Shown here piece after piece: positions 46,863 through 56,883 of a stretch of DNA of 63,775 bases. The translations under genes were made by a program, and so were the position numbers. The notes beneath the pieces are model-generated. The model was given only the letters and a program-made list of their open reading frames with translations. It was not told the DNA's origin and did no database searches. Source of the stretch: Candidatus Binatia bacterium. Lineage in GTDB: Bacteria > Desulfobacterota > Binatia > HRBIN30. The DNA lies in contig JAKLJW010000030.1 in the NCBI GenBank assembly GCA_023150935.1, forward strand, positions 1 through 63,775. The letters run 5' to 3'. Numbering within the stretch: the first letter of the stretch is position 1; each line of letters opens with the position of its first letter.

Positions 46863-48485
46863 ATGGACGCACCAGAGACGCCGAAGAACTACTTGACCGC
46901 GGACTATAGTATCAAGTCGTGGTTGCTGACGGTCGATCACAAGCGCATCGCCGTACTTTACCTCGTTTCGATCACGGCGATGTTCCTGCTCGGCAGTGCC
47001 TTCGCCGCCGGAATACGCCTGGAGTTGCTGACACCCCGCGGCGATTTGTTCACGTCCGATACCTACAACAAACTCTTCACGATGCACGGCATCGTGATGG
47101 TGTTCTTCTTCCTCATACCGTCGATTCCAGCCGTCCTGGGGAACTTCCTGGTTCCCATCATGATCGGAGCTCGCGATCTCGCCTTTCCGAAGATCAACCT
47201 GCTGAGCTGGTATATCTACGTCATCGGCGCGACGTTCGCGATGTTCGCGATGATCACCGGTGGCGTCGACACCGGTTGGACCTTTTACACGCCTTACAGC
47301 AGTTGGGTTTCGCACACCAACGTGACCGCGACAGCCATCGGCATCTTCATCACGGGGTTTTCGTCGATTCTGACCGGCCTCAATTTCATCGTCACCATAC
47401 ACCGGATGCGGGCTCCCGGGCTCACCTGGTTCCGTATGCCGCTATTCATCTGGGCGCATTACGCCACGAGCCTGGTGATGGTCCTCGGCACGCCGGTCAT
47501 CGCGATCACCGTCGCGCTCGTCGGACTCGAGCGGATCTTCCATCTCGGCATCTTCAACCCGCAGATGGGCGGCGACCCGATCCTTTTTCAGCACCTGTTC
47601 TGGTTCTATTCCCATCCGGCCGTGTACATCATGATCCTGCCCTCGATGGGCGTGATCAGCGAACTCATAACCTGCTTCTCGCGCAAGAGCATCTTCGGGT
47701 ACAGCTTCGTCGCCATTTCCAGCCTGGCTATCGCCTTCCTCGGGTTCATCGTCTGGGGCCATCACATGTTCACCACCGGCCAGTCGGTGTACACGGGGAT
47801 GATCTTTTCCATCCTCAGCTTCGCCGTGGCCATTCCCTCCGCCGTCAAGACGTTCAATTGGACGGCCACCCTGTACCGGGGCTCGCTCTCGTTCGAAGCG
47901 CCGATGGTCTATGCCCTTTGCTACCTCGGCCTGTTCACCATCGGCGGCCTCACCGGGCTGTTCCTCGCCACCCTGGGCACCGACGTTCACGTCCACGACA
48001 CCTACTTCGTGGTCGCGCACTTCCATTACATCATGGTCGGAGGGGCCATCCTCGGCTACCTCGGAGGACTGCACTTCTGGTGGCCGAAGATTACCGGGAA
48101 AATGTACCCGGACGGAATCGCCCGAACCGCGGCGATCATAGTGTTCATCGGCTTCAACCTGACCTTCTTCCCCCAGTTCGTGCTCGGCTACATGGGTATG
48201 CCGCGCCGTTACCACTTCTATGTCGACGAGTTCCAGGTGCTCAACGTGCTGTCGACGGCGGGCGCGGGCATTCTCGGCGTCGGGTACCTCCTGCCGATGT
48301 TCTACTTCGTGTGGTCGCTGATTTACGGCAAGAAAGCACCGGCCAATCCCTGGGGTGCCACCGGCCTGGAGTGGACGACCCCCTCCCCGCCTCCCACCGA
48401 CAACTTCGCGCAGACTCCGGTGGTCACCGAGGACGCTTACAGCTACGAGAATCTACCCGTGCCGACCAGAGCATCGGCTGTCTAA
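46863..48485 (+). CDS. ctaD: Cytochrome c oxidase subunit I (A2-type heme-copper oxidase)
   Basis: 540 residues, twelve or more helices. Heme a ligand His is in [11 protein letters not shown]; the CuB/Tyr site is [15 protein letters not shown]. The usual Glu of A1 oxidases (HPEVY) is Ala and YS precedes HP, the A2 signature of caa3 enzymes such as those of Thermus and Rhodothermus. [14 protein letters not shown] and [12 protein letters not shown] hold the remaining His ligands. It reduces O2 to water and pumps protons. Confidence 0.96.
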   Translation: MDAPETPKNYLTADYSIKSWLLTVDHKRIAVLYLVSITAMFLLGSAFAAGIRLELLTPRGDLFTSDTYNKLFTMHGIVMVFFFLIPSIPAVLGNFLVPIMIGARDLAFPKINLLSWYIYVIGATFAMFAMITGGVDTGWTFYTPYSSWVSHTNVTATAIGIFITGFSSILTGLNFIVTIHRMRAPGLTWFRMPLFIWAHYATSLVMVLGTPVIAITVALVGLERIFHLGIFNPQMGGDPILFQHLFWFYSHPAVYIMILPSMGVISELITCFSRKSIFGYSFVAISSLAIAFLGFIVWGHHMFTTGQSVYTGMIFSILSFAVAIPSAVKTFNWTATLYRGSLSFEAPMVYALCYLGLFTIGGLTGLFLATLGTDVHVHDTYFVVAHFHYIMVGGAILGYLGGLHFWWPKITGKMYPDGIARTAAIIVFIGFNLTFFPQFVLGYMGMPRRYHFYVDEFQVLNVLSTAGAGILGVGYLLPMFYFVWSLIYGKKAPANPWGATGLEWTTPSPPPTDNFAQTPVVTEDAYSYENLPVPTRASAV

Positions 48486-48496
48486 GGAGGTTTCGC

Positions 48497-49150
<654 letters not shown>

Positions 49151-49180
49151 TCCGGGGTACTCTAGCTCTCGGGAGAGATC

Positions 49181-49483
49181 ATGGCCGAGCACATCGTTTC
49201 CGCCCGCAGCTACTTTGCGGTCTTCTTCGCACTCATGGGGTTGACCGCGATTACGGTTGCCGTGGCGTTCAACGACTTCGGGGCATGGAATAACTTCGTC
49301 GCAATTGCCATTGCGGTGACGAAGGCAACCCTGGTCATACTGTACTTCATGCACGTGCGTTACAGCACGCACCTAACCTGGGTGATGGCGGGAGCAGGCT
49401 TCTTCTGGACCGCGGTCATGATTGCCTACGTCATGACAGACTACGTTGCCCGCGGCTGGATTCCCGTGCCGATCGCACAGTAG
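49181..49483 (+). CDS. ctaF: Cytochrome c oxidase subunit IV (prokaryotic, caa3-type)
   Basis: 100 residues, three hydrophobic helices; AIAVTKATLVILYFMHVRYSTHL is the characteristic segment of this family. It closes the oxidase cluster, 30 bp after ctaE. Confidence 0.9.
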   Translation: MAEHIVSARSYFAVFFALMGLTAITVAVAFNDFGAWNNFVAIAIAVTKATLVILYFMHVRYSTHLTWVMAGAGFFWTAVMIAYVMTDYVARGWIPVPIAQ

Positions 49484-49499
49484 GCGCACCGCGCGCCTA
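49481..49499. terminator. Short hairpin at the end of the respiratory cluster
   Basis: TAGGCGC (49481-49487, starting at the ctaF stop codon) pairs with GCGCCTA (49493-49499) around five bases. There is no T-run. It separates convergent genes and may act as a weak bidirectional stop or a 3' end stabiliser. Confidence 0.35.
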
Positions 49500-49522
49500 C
49501 CGACAGAGCGACGCCCGCCCCG

Positions 49523-49720
49523 CTACTTGAGGGCGACCACGAGCTTCTTGCCAGCGCCCTCGAACGCAAGCTTGTCTTCCCGGGCGAGCCAGCCGAGCGC
49601 CCCGTAGAACGCCTCGCTGCCGAGCTTGAGCTTTCTCTTCAACGTGCCCACCGGCGTCGACCCATGCTCGTCCAGAAAGTGCCATACCAGCCCAGCAGCT
49701 TCGCAGATATCCTTGATCAT
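49523..49720 (-). CDS. Small winged-helix domain protein (DUF2582-like)
   Basis: 65 residues: AAGLVWHFLDEHGSTPVGTLKRKLKLGSE and FYGALGWLAREDKLAFEG form a winged helix found in short proteins of unknown function. DNA binding is possible but not shown. GGAGGGG precedes the ATG. Confidence 0.75.
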   Translation of the reverse strand: MIKDICEAAGLVWHFLDEHGSTPVGTLKRKLKLGSEAFYGALGWLAREDKLAFEGAGKKLVVALK

Positions 49721-49811
49721 CGTCCCCTCCTGTCAAGCGACGGAACCGGGCGCCGCCTTTCTCTTCCCCCTGTAGACGATCACGATCCTTACTCCTCCTG
49801 CCTCGGCACCA

Positions 49812-50279
49812 CTACGGTTTGCCACCATCCCGCGGCGCCGGAGCGTCCGGGTGCGCCGGCTCGACGAGGGCGGTGAACGCATCGAGGATATCGCTACGGG
49901 TGACAATGCCGACGAGACGTCCGTTGTCGACCACCGGAATGGCCCCGATCCGCTCCCGCCGCATCCGGCGCGCCGCTTCCACTACCGAGTCTTGCGGTCC
50001 CAGCGTCACCACGTTGGAAGTCATGACGGTCTCCACAGCGATATGACTCGGGTCGGCCGGAGGTTCGCCGGAGCGGCCGGGGCGCCTGGGCTGGGCATCG
50101 AACACTGACGGATAAGCGTCCCGCAAATCGCGGTCGGTAACGATACCGACAACTTCATGATCGACCACGACCGGGAGTTGGTTCACCCGATTGGTTTCCA
50201 TGATCTCGCGCGCGTGACGAATCGAGTCCCGCGGCTTTACGACGTGTACCCGGCGCGTCATCCAACGTTCGATCAGCAC
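49812..50279 (-). CDS. CBS-pair domain protein
   Basis: 155 residues from the GTG at 50279, preceded by AAAGGTGG; longer frames upstream look non-coding. Two CBS motifs are present: WMTRRVHVVKPRDSIRHAREIMETNRVNQLPVV..VGIVTDRDLR, and VMTSNVVTLGPQDSVVEAARRMRRERIGAIPVVDNGRLVGIVTRSDIL. Such stand-alone pairs bind adenine nucleotides and act as energy or redox sensors; the partner is unknown. It is divergent from the 2-oxoacid oxidoreductase operon. Confidence 0.9.
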   Translation of the reverse strand: MLIERWMTRRVHVVKPRDSIRHAREIMETNRVNQLPVVVDHEVVGIVTDRDLRDAYPSVFDAQPRRPGRSGEPPADPSHIAVETVMTSNVVTLGPQDSVVEAARRMRRERIGAIPVVDNGRLVGIVTRSDILDAFTALVEPAHPDAPAPRDGGKP

Positions 50280-50738
50280 GTCGACCACCTTTCTGTGTTG
50301 CCGTTCCGGTCGCGACTGGCGGCCTCGCGGTACATGCCGCCCGCCCATGGCTCTCCCGCGCCCGGCCTCGCTTGTACCGCAGGACGCAGCGCGCTTCAAT
50401 TTCCCCCCGCCACGAGGGACAGCCAATCCCGTTGCCGCGCACCCGGCCCGGAGCCTCGTCCTCGCCCGGGTCTTGTCTCGCTGGACATCCAGGGTAACCG
50501 AGCCGCCGTTCGCCCCTGCCCGAAAAGGGCATCGAAACCCTGCGGAGGGAAACTAAGGCCAGTGCTCCGAGACCGGATCGCGGTACTCGAAACGCGGCTC
50601 GGTGCCGTCTTCGCAGCAGTGGGAATGACCCCGTGGGCTTTTTCGTACCTGCGAGGCGGCTGCGGCGGAGTGGAGAGGAAGGCCCCCGTTACCCGGTGGC
50701 ACGGCATTGGCTCCGGAGTCATGCGGAGGGCGAGTGCC
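50280..50738. other. Divergent intergenic region
   Basis: 459 bases between the CBS gene (minus) and the oxidoreductase operon (plus). It should hold both promoters, but no consensus pair stands out. Frames in it lack family motifs. The ribosome binding site GGAGGG at 50725-50730 serves the next gene. Confidence 0.45.
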
Positions 50739-51650
50739 ATGCTTTGGCACATCCGATTCCACGGCCGCGGCGGAGAGGGCGTCAAGCTTGCCTGCCGCAT
50801 CGTGACCAGGGCCGGGTTCATCGCCGGTATGACGGTGCAGGACTCGCCCCTTTACGGCGCTGAGCGCCGCGGGGCGCCGGTGGTGGCTTTCGCCCGGATC
50901 GCAGACGAACCGATTCTCGAACGCGGCTACATCGAGTGTCCCGATGCCGTGGTGGTCATGGACGCGTCTCTACTGCGCCATGCCGATGCGGGCGTGCTCT
51001 CCGGAATCGATGCGCAGACAGTTGTGCTGGTGAATAGTCCCGGGCAACCGCAGGAGGTGGCGCGGAGCTTCGGAATCGTAGGTCACGTGGTAACGCTTGA
51101 CGTGTCGTCGCTGGCGCTCGACGTGCTCGGCAAGCACGTGTTGAGCGCGCCGGTAGCGGGGTTCGTGGCCAGGGTCTGCCGCCTGGTCCCGCGGGAGACT
51201 CTGGCGACGGCGGTGCGCACGGAACTGGTGGCGGCCGGAATTCCTCCGGCGGCGGTAGCCCGGAACCTGGCGTTGGCGGAGCGGGCATTCGCGGCTGCAC
51301 CGAGCGTCGGCCTGCCGGTGCGTCGAGAGAATCGATGTGCGTCGAGCACGGCTGCGGAGTCGCCCTTCGTCGTGCCTCACCTGCCGCCGCGGGTCGCCGC
51401 CCCGACCATCGGGGCGCCGGCCACCTCGGCTTTACGAACGCTCGAGGGTTGGCGGGTGTATCGGCCGGTCATCGAGCGTAACCGCTGCACGCGCTGTCTG
51501 ATTTGCTTCGCGCTGTGCCCCGAGGGCGCCATCGCCCTCGACGGGCAGAACTACCCGGTTGTCGACTACGCGCACTGCAAGGGCTGTCTCGTGTGCGCCA
51601 CGGAGTGCCCGCCGGGGGCGATCGATCAGGTGCGGGAGGATGCGGCATGA
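50739..51650 (+). CDS. 2-oxoacid:ferredoxin oxidoreductase, fused gamma and delta (ferredoxin) subunits
   Basis: 303 residues. Residues about 1-190 are a gamma subunit (IRFHGRGGEGVKLACRIVTRAGFIAGMTVQDSPLYGAERRG). A variable linker leads to a 2x[4Fe-4S] ferredoxin domain (NRCTRCLICFALCPEG, HCKGCLVCATECPPG). In most pyruvate oxidoreductases of the four-subunit type these are two genes. The ATG at 50739 has GGAGGG 8 bases upstream. The stop overlaps the alpha subunit start. Confidence 0.9.
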   Translation: MLWHIRFHGRGGEGVKLACRIVTRAGFIAGMTVQDSPLYGAERRGAPVVAFARIADEPILERGYIECPDAVVVMDASLLRHADAGVLSGIDAQTVVLVNSPGQPQEVARSFGIVGHVVTLDVSSLALDVLGKHVLSAPVAGFVARVCRLVPRETLATAVRTELVAAGIPPAAVARNLALAERAFAAAPSVGLPVRRENRCASSTAAESPFVVPHLPPRVAAPTIGAPATSALRTLEGWRVYRPVIERNRCTRCLICFALCPEGAIALDGQNYPVVDYAHCKGCLVCATECPPGAIDQVREDAA

Positions 51651-52882
51651 CTCGCGACCTGCTCACCGGCAACGCCGCCGCGGCATGGGCAGCTCGTCTC
51701 GCCGCGGTCGACTACATTCCGGCCTACCCGATAACGCCGGCAACCGAGATCGTCGAAACCCTCGCCGACTGGGTGCGGCGAGGCGAAATCCAATCGCGGC
51801 TCGTAACGATGGATTCGGAGCACTCGATGCTGGCGGCGGCTGGAGCCGCGGCGGCCACGGGGGCGCGCGTTTTCACGGCGTCGTCGAGTCAGGGACTGCT
51901 CTATGCCATCGAAATGCTCTACGCGGTCGCCGGCTGGCGTGTGCCGCTCGTGCTCGTGAACGTGGCTCGCGCCGTGGCGGCACCGATCACGCTCGAGCCG
52001 GACCACAATGACATTCTGGCGGCAAGGGACTCAGGGTTCCTGCAGATCCATACCGCCTCGTGTCAGGAAGTGCTCGACTCTATACTCATTGGGTACCGAC
52101 TGGCCGAACATCCGGACGTCCTCCTGCCCGTGCTGGTAAACCTCGATGGCTTCTACCTCTCCTTTTCCCGGGAACCGGTCGACATTCCGGACGCGAACGA
52201 GGTGCGGGAATTCCTGCCAACCTACGAACCGGTCCACGCCCGGTTCTCGGCGTCGCACGCCATGGCGCAGGGCGTCGCCGTCCTCGGAGCCAGCGCATAC
52301 GCGTTCTTCAAGTACCAGATGCAGCGCGCCGCCGAGATGGCCGAGACCGTGCACGAGACCATCGCCACCGAGTTCTGCCGTCGGTTCGGGCGCTGTTACG
52401 GCTCGGTGGAGGGCTATCGGCTCGACGACGCCGATCTGGTTATTGTCATGTCGAACTCGTTCAGCACGATCGGCAAGGCGGAGGTCAGGCGGTTGCGCGA
52501 GCGCGGCCACAGAGTCGGGCTGCTGCGCCTGCGTATCGTTCGACCCTTCCCGCACAAGGAGTTGGTCTGGCTGCTCGGCGGACGTCGTGCCGTGGCAGTG
52601 ATCGATCAGAACCTCTCGGTCGGCAAGGGCGGGATCCTGTTCGCGGAAATCGCCAGCGCGTTCCAGGGGCGTCCGGCGCCGCCCATGCTGTCTTTCGTCG
52701 GCGGTTTAGGTGGCCGCCGCTTTCGCCCCGGCGAATTCGACCAGATCGCCGCGGCCATGGCCAGGGCCGCGCACGAAGGCGGGTCGAGTGTGCCGCGGTT
52801 GTTGTACTCGGCCGTCGAATACCGGCAGGTGTCCGAAATGCTGCGCATTGCGCATCACGACGTTCCCGCCTCGGTCGTCTGA
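51647..52882 (+). CDS. 2-oxoacid:ferredoxin oxidoreductase alpha subunit (PorA-like)
   Basis: 411 residues. YIPAYPITPATEIVETLADW is the PYR-domain signature; DSEHSMLAAAGAAAATGARVFTASSSQGL follows, and domain II has VVMSN-like LVIVMSNSFSTIGKAEVRRL. It contributes the ThDP pyrimidine side and substrate site. The family cleaves pyruvate or other 2-oxoacids with CoA to acyl-CoA, CO2 and reduced ferredoxin; the length and order suit a pyruvate-type enzyme. Confidence 0.9.
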   Translation: MTRDLLTGNAAAAWAARLAAVDYIPAYPITPATEIVETLADWVRRGEIQSRLVTMDSEHSMLAAAGAAAATGARVFTASSSQGLLYAIEMLYAVAGWRVPLVLVNVARAVAAPITLEPDHNDILAARDSGFLQIHTASCQEVLDSILIGYRLAEHPDVLLPVLVNLDGFYLSFSREPVDIPDANEVREFLPTYEPVHARFSASHAMAQGVAVLGASAYAFFKYQMQRAAEMAETVHETIATEFCRRFGRCYGSVEGYRLDDADLVIVMSNSFSTIGKAEVRRLRERGHRVGLLRLRIVRPFPHKELVWLLGGRRAVAVIDQNLSVGKGGILFAEIASAFQGRPAPPMLSFVGGLGGRRFRPGEFDQIAAAMARAAHEGGSSVPRLLYSAVEYRQVSEMLRIAHHDVPASVV

Positions 52883-52889
52883 GTCCATC

Positions 52890-53834
52890 ATGCAGACGCA
52901 TCGCGAGATCTTCCGCAGTATCAAGGACATCCCCCGGGAGGAGTTCCTCGCCGGCGGGACCGGATTGTGCGGTGGATGTGGAGGACTGCTGGGACTGCGG
53001 CTGTTCAGTAAAGCGCTTGGACCGAACACGGTATTCGTCAACGCCGCCGGCTGCATGACTTTGTTGGCGGTGTTTCCCTTCTCGCCGTTCCGGGGTTCGT
53101 GGCTGTACACGGCGATGGCGTGCGCGCCCGCCGGTGCACAGGGGGTGCGAGATGCCCTCGATGTACTGATCGAAAAGGGCCGGCTGCCGCCCAGCGATGA
53201 CGTCAGCGTCGTCGTGGTTACCGGCGACGGGGCGGCGCACGGCATCGGGTTGCAGTCGACGCTTGCCGCGGTGCACCGGGGGCTGGACTTCTTCTACTTC
53301 TGCTACGACAACGAGGCGTTTGGGAACACCGGCTTCCAGATGTCCCCCAGTTCTCCATTGGGCTCGCGAACCGCGACGACGCCCCCGGGAAGCACCGCCC
53401 CTGCCGGCACCACGACACGCAAGCAGGACCTGTTCGAGCTGTGGCGGGCACAATCGCCCCCCTTCGTCGCCACCGTTTCGCCGGCTTATCCGCTCGATCT
53501 CATGGACAAGGTGGCTCGTGCAAAGCGCCGGGCGGGACCGAAGCTCTTCTTGAGTTTCGCCACGTGCCCGCCCGGGTGGGGAGTAGAGCCGGCCGACGCG
53601 GTCACGGTCGCGAAGCTGGCCGTCGAAACGGGGGTGTGGCCGCTGAAGGAAGCCGTCGACGGCGCGGTAACTCACACGGTCGTTCCGCACCGCTTTCGAC
53701 CGGTGGAGGACTATCTCGTCGTGCAGACGCGCTACCGGCACCTCTTCGAACCGGTGCGCCAGGAGGAGTTGCTCCGACAACTGCAGGAAGTCGTTGATCG
53801 TTACTGGGCCAGCGCGCATAACAATAATGGATGA
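52890..53834 (+). CDS. 2-oxoacid:ferredoxin oxidoreductase beta subunit (PorB-like, ThDP and [4Fe-4S])
   Basis: 314 residues. The cluster ligands appear as GLCGGCGGLLG, AAGCMTLL and SFATCPPGWG; the ThDP/Mg motif is VTGDGAAHGIGLQSTLAAVHRGLDFFYFCYDNEAFGNTG. The C-terminal LAVETGVWPLKEAVDG is the usual PorB pattern. It follows the alpha gene by 7 bp and completes the enzyme. Confidence 0.92.
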   Translation: MQTHREIFRSIKDIPREEFLAGGTGLCGGCGGLLGLRLFSKALGPNTVFVNAAGCMTLLAVFPFSPFRGSWLYTAMACAPAGAQGVRDALDVLIEKGRLPPSDDVSVVVVTGDGAAHGIGLQSTLAAVHRGLDFFYFCYDNEAFGNTGFQMSPSSPLGSRTATTPPGSTAPAGTTTRKQDLFELWRAQSPPFVATVSPAYPLDLMDKVARAKRRAGPKLFLSFATCPPGWGVEPADAVTVAKLAVETGVWPLKEAVDGAVTHTVVPHRFRPVEDYLVVQTRYRHLFEPVRQEELLRQLQEVVDRYWASAHNNNG

Positions 53835-55060
53835 CCCGCTTGGCGCGAGCACGCCGTTGCGATAAGGGCGTACAACCCTGGCGGGGGAAAGCGCGACTCG
53901 TGGGAAAGAAGCGTTCAAGAGTAAGAAGGCATAAGAAGCTCGGTCTCGTCTTGTCCGGCGGTGGCGCGCGCGGAGCGTTTCAGGTCGGCGTGTATGAGCA
54001 ACTGCTGAAGGATCGGCGCTTCGCCGACGGTCCAACGGTGCTGTCGGGCACGTCGGCGGGCGCCATCAACAGCGCGCTGATCGCGGCCGGCAAAACGCCG
54101 CGCGAAATGATGGAGTTCTGGAACGGTATCTGCGACGACCCGCCCGTCGTCGTTAGTCCGGTCTTCTTCGACACGGCGGCACGAACGCTGGTGCGCCTCG
54201 GCATCGAAGAAGCCCGGCAGTGGCTCCGTAACGGCAGTCGATGGTTATCCCTGCTGCAACGCCTGCGAAACCACCTTCCGCCGCGGCGTGGCGACCTGAC
54301 GGCCATGGTGGTCGAGTATCTGCTCGCCGTGCGGTTCGAACTGGTGAGCAATTTCATGGAGGGTATTGCCGAGTCCTTCCTGGCGGACACCAGTCAACTC
54401 AGGGAGCGACTGATCGATACATTCGGTGGCGAGGAGGTGCCGACCGGCGGCGTTTGCCTCGCGATCAACACCATCGACGCGCACACCGGCGCGGTAGTGC
54501 GCTACGTCAACACGTCCACGCCGTTCATGCACCCGCCGGATTACCTGGTGGTAGATGCGATTACGGTAGACATGGTGCTGGCGAGCGCCAGCATTCCTAT
54601 GCTGTTCCCGCCGGTGCAGATCGGCCGGCGTTTGCTGTGGGACGGTGGTCTGCTCGTCAATACGCCGCTGGCGCCTGCCGTGTCGATGGGCGCCGAAGAG
54701 ATCATTACGGTGCTTGTCACCGAGCCGCCCGACCCCGCAAGCGATCCGCTGCCCCACTTCGGGCGTGCCGTCGAGCGAACGGTCGATAGTTTGCTCGAGA
54801 ACGCGTACAACGTCGACCGCAAGCTGTTACTCGAGCGCAACCGGCTGGCGCGACTGCAGAGGGCGACCTATCGTGACGTGACCCTCTACGAGGCGGTGCG
54901 TCCGGCGCGCGATCGTTCGTTCAATGCGGGGTCGTACCTGTATTTCGAGCGCAGCGTGCTCGACAACATGTACAGGGCCGGCAAACGTGCGGCGGCAGCC
55001 TGGCTGGCCGCCGGCCCCATCGTCGACCATCTCGAGGCAGCGACAACCGCCGCGGCGTGA
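53831..55060 (+). CDS. Patatin-like phospholipase/acylhydrolase
   Basis: 409 residues. LGLVLSGGGARGAFQVGVYEQL holds the oxyanion loop, VLSGTSAGAINSALIAAG the nucleophile Ser (GxSxG), and LLWDGGLLVNTPL the Asp of the catalytic dyad. The first 35 residues are basic and poorly conserved, so an internal start (for example at about 53901) is possible. It overlaps the PorB stop by four bases, but a functional link is not evident. Confidence 0.88.
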   Translation: MTRLARARRCDKGVQPWRGKARLVGKKRSRVRRHKKLGLVLSGGGARGAFQVGVYEQLLKDRRFADGPTVLSGTSAGAINSALIAAGKTPREMMEFWNGICDDPPVVVSPVFFDTAARTLVRLGIEEARQWLRNGSRWLSLLQRLRNHLPPRRGDLTAMVVEYLLAVRFELVSNFMEGIAESFLADTSQLRERLIDTFGGEEVPTGGVCLAINTIDAHTGAVVRYVNTSTPFMHPPDYLVVDAITVDMVLASASIPMLFPPVQIGRRLLWDGGLLVNTPLAPAVSMGAEEIITVLVTEPPDPASDPLPHFGRAVERTVDSLLENAYNVDRKLLLERNRLARLQRATYRDVTLYEAVRPARDRSFNAGSYLYFERSVLDNMYRAGKRAAAAWLAAGPIVDHLEAATTAAA

Positions 55061-55170
55061 GCGCAGGTGCCCGGAACGGCCGGGCAGGGGCCGATCCGGT
55101 CTCGAACAACGGTGCTCCACCGTGTTACACTGCGCGACTGAATGCCCTTCTCGAAGCGAATATCCCGACC

Positions 55171-55629
55171 ATGAGCGGCCCCCATCGACGCCGCCGGCAT
55201 TTCCCGTCCGATCCCGTACCAGGCCGGTCCGACCGGCGGCCGGCGCAGCCTTCCGGTCTGGCACAGCGCTACGCTATCGATCCGTTCGCGTTATTCTGCG
55301 CGTACCACCTCGGTATCACCGCCGACGACGGTTACTGCTTTCAGAATATCCACCAGGTGGCGCAGCGCTTCGGTACCAACGCCGGCGTCATTCGACAGGT
55401 GCTGGCCGAGTTCGACATGGACCCCGATACCGTCGTCCACAGTGCCTTCGATATGACCAGTGCGCAGGTCGATATAATGCTGGCACCGGAGGGGATTAGC
55501 CGCACGGCACTGGCGCGGGAATTCTACGCCGAGTTCCGTGCTGCCCCGCGCCGCGCCCGCGACTGGGTCAAGGAGCTCGAAGAAGCCGCGCGGGAGAACG
55601 AGAAGATCTTCGGCCCACGGCGCTCCTGA
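55171..55629 (+). CDS. Hypothetical protein, alpha-helical, start uncertain
   Basis: 152 residues from the ATG at 55171; a GTG at 55057 overlapping the patatin stop would add 38 low-complexity residues. I do not recognise the family. The conserved-looking core is YAIDPFALFCAYHLGITADDGYCFQNIHQVAQRFGTN, in which AQRFGTNAGVIRQVLAEF could be a helix-turn-helix. It precedes the hydrogenase operon by about 120 bp and may regulate or accompany it. Confidence 0.55.
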   Translation: MSGPHRRRRHFPSDPVPGRSDRRPAQPSGLAQRYAIDPFALFCAYHLGITADDGYCFQNIHQVAQRFGTNAGVIRQVLAEFDMDPDTVVHSAFDMTSAQVDIMLAPEGISRTALAREFYAEFRAAPRRARDWVKELEEAARENEKIFGPRRS

Positions 55630-55752
55630 GACGGCGGGCGTCGCACCCATTCCTGTTCTTGCGAAGGGATCCGATGCCCGGCGGTCAAGTCGTCGTTCGC
55701 ACGTCCGATCGACGTGGGGCACGATTTGTGGGTAAGAGACCGGTCCGAGACC

Positions 55753-56883
55753 ATGGCGGGCACAGGCGAATCGCGCGCGGCGTTCTTGCTCCCTAAAGAT
55801 CGAGTCAATGACCTCATCGACCTGTTGTGGGCGCGTGGATTTCGTGTCGTCGGTCCGGTGGTACGCAACGGCGCCGTCGTTATCGACGAGGTGCGTGCGG
55901 TCCAGGACCTCCCGGTCGGTCGCCGCGACGATCAGGAAGCCGGCGTTTATCGACTGCAGGAGGCCGGGGGCGACCTGTTGTTCGGTGTCGTCAACGGTCC
56001 GGGTTCTCTGAAGGGCATCTTCTACCTGCCCCGTGAGCCGTTGATCGAAATGCGCCGCGAGCGCGGCGGGTTCGCGGTCAGGGAGGTGGCGGAAGAGACG
56101 CAACCGGTTGCCGCGCTCGGGGTGCGGCCCTGCGATCTTGCCGCCCTGGAGATCCAGGACCGCGTCTTTATCGGCGGTCGGTTCCGCGACACGCATTACG
56201 AGCGGCGGCGCCAGGGGCTGTTGTCGATCGTCGTCAACTGCACGCGCGCGGCGCCCACGTGCTTTTGCAGCTCGATGGGGACGGGGCCGGCGGCGCCCGC
56301 CGGATGCGACCTCGCACTCACAGAGCTCGACGGGCGCCTGCTGGTCGACGTTGGCAGCGCAGCCGGCGAGGAGTTGGTCGGCACGCTGGCCCTCGAGGTG
56401 GCGCCGCCCGCGGACGTCGCGGCCGCCCGATCCGAGGTCGACGCCTGCGCCACGTCGATGGCCCGCGCCGTTGACCGCTCCGACCTTCCGGGGTTGCTGT
56501 TCGACGAAGTCGAGAGCCCGCAGTGGGACGACGTCGCCCGCCGTTGCCTGTCCTGCGGTAACTGCACGATGGTGTGCCCGACGTGTTTCTGTCACGCGGT
56601 CGTCGAGGTGCCCGCGCTCGACAACGCCAGCAGTCAACGGGTACGTCAGTGGGACTCGTGTTTCTCGTACGAGTTTGCCCATATCGCCGGCAAGAACTTC
56701 CGGCCGCGCATTCGTGACCGTTACCGGCAATGGCTCACCCACAAACTCGCAAGCTGGATCGACCAGTTCGGCACCTCGGGTTGCGTCGGATGCGGACGCT
56801 GCATCTCGTGGTGTCCGGTGGGCATCGACCTGACCGCGGAAGTGGCGGCTATCCGCGCGCGGCGCGGAGGGACACCGTCGTGA
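55753..56883 (+). CDS. hydB: Group 3b NiFe hydrogenase (sulfhydrogenase) beta Fe-S subunit
   Basis: 376 residues of the HydB/HyhB family (related to AsrA). PVAALGVRPCDLAALEIQDRVF is the family core; two [4Fe-4S] sites are CLSCGNCTMVCPTCFC and CVGCGRCISWCP, with an extra WDSCFSYEFAHIAG. It carries electrons between the delta Fe-S subunit and the flavin subunit HydG. The start at 55753 is the best-supported ATG; an earlier GTG is possible. Confidence 0.88.
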   Translation: MAGTGESRAAFLLPKDRVNDLIDLLWARGFRVVGPVVRNGAVVIDEVRAVQDLPVGRRDDQEAGVYRLQEAGGDLLFGVVNGPGSLKGIFYLPREPLIEMRRERGGFAVREVAEETQPVAALGVRPCDLAALEIQDRVFIGGRFRDTHYERRRQGLLSIVVNCTRAAPTCFCSSMGTGPAAPAGCDLALTELDGRLLVDVGSAAGEELVGTLALEVAPPADVAAARSEVDACATSMARAVDRSDLPGLLFDEVESPQWDDVARRCLSCGNCTMVCPTCFCHAVVEVPALDNASSQRVRQWDSCFSYEFAHIAGKNFRPRIRDRYRQWLTHKLASWIDQFGTSGCVGCGRCISWCPVGIDLTAEVAAIRARRGGTPS

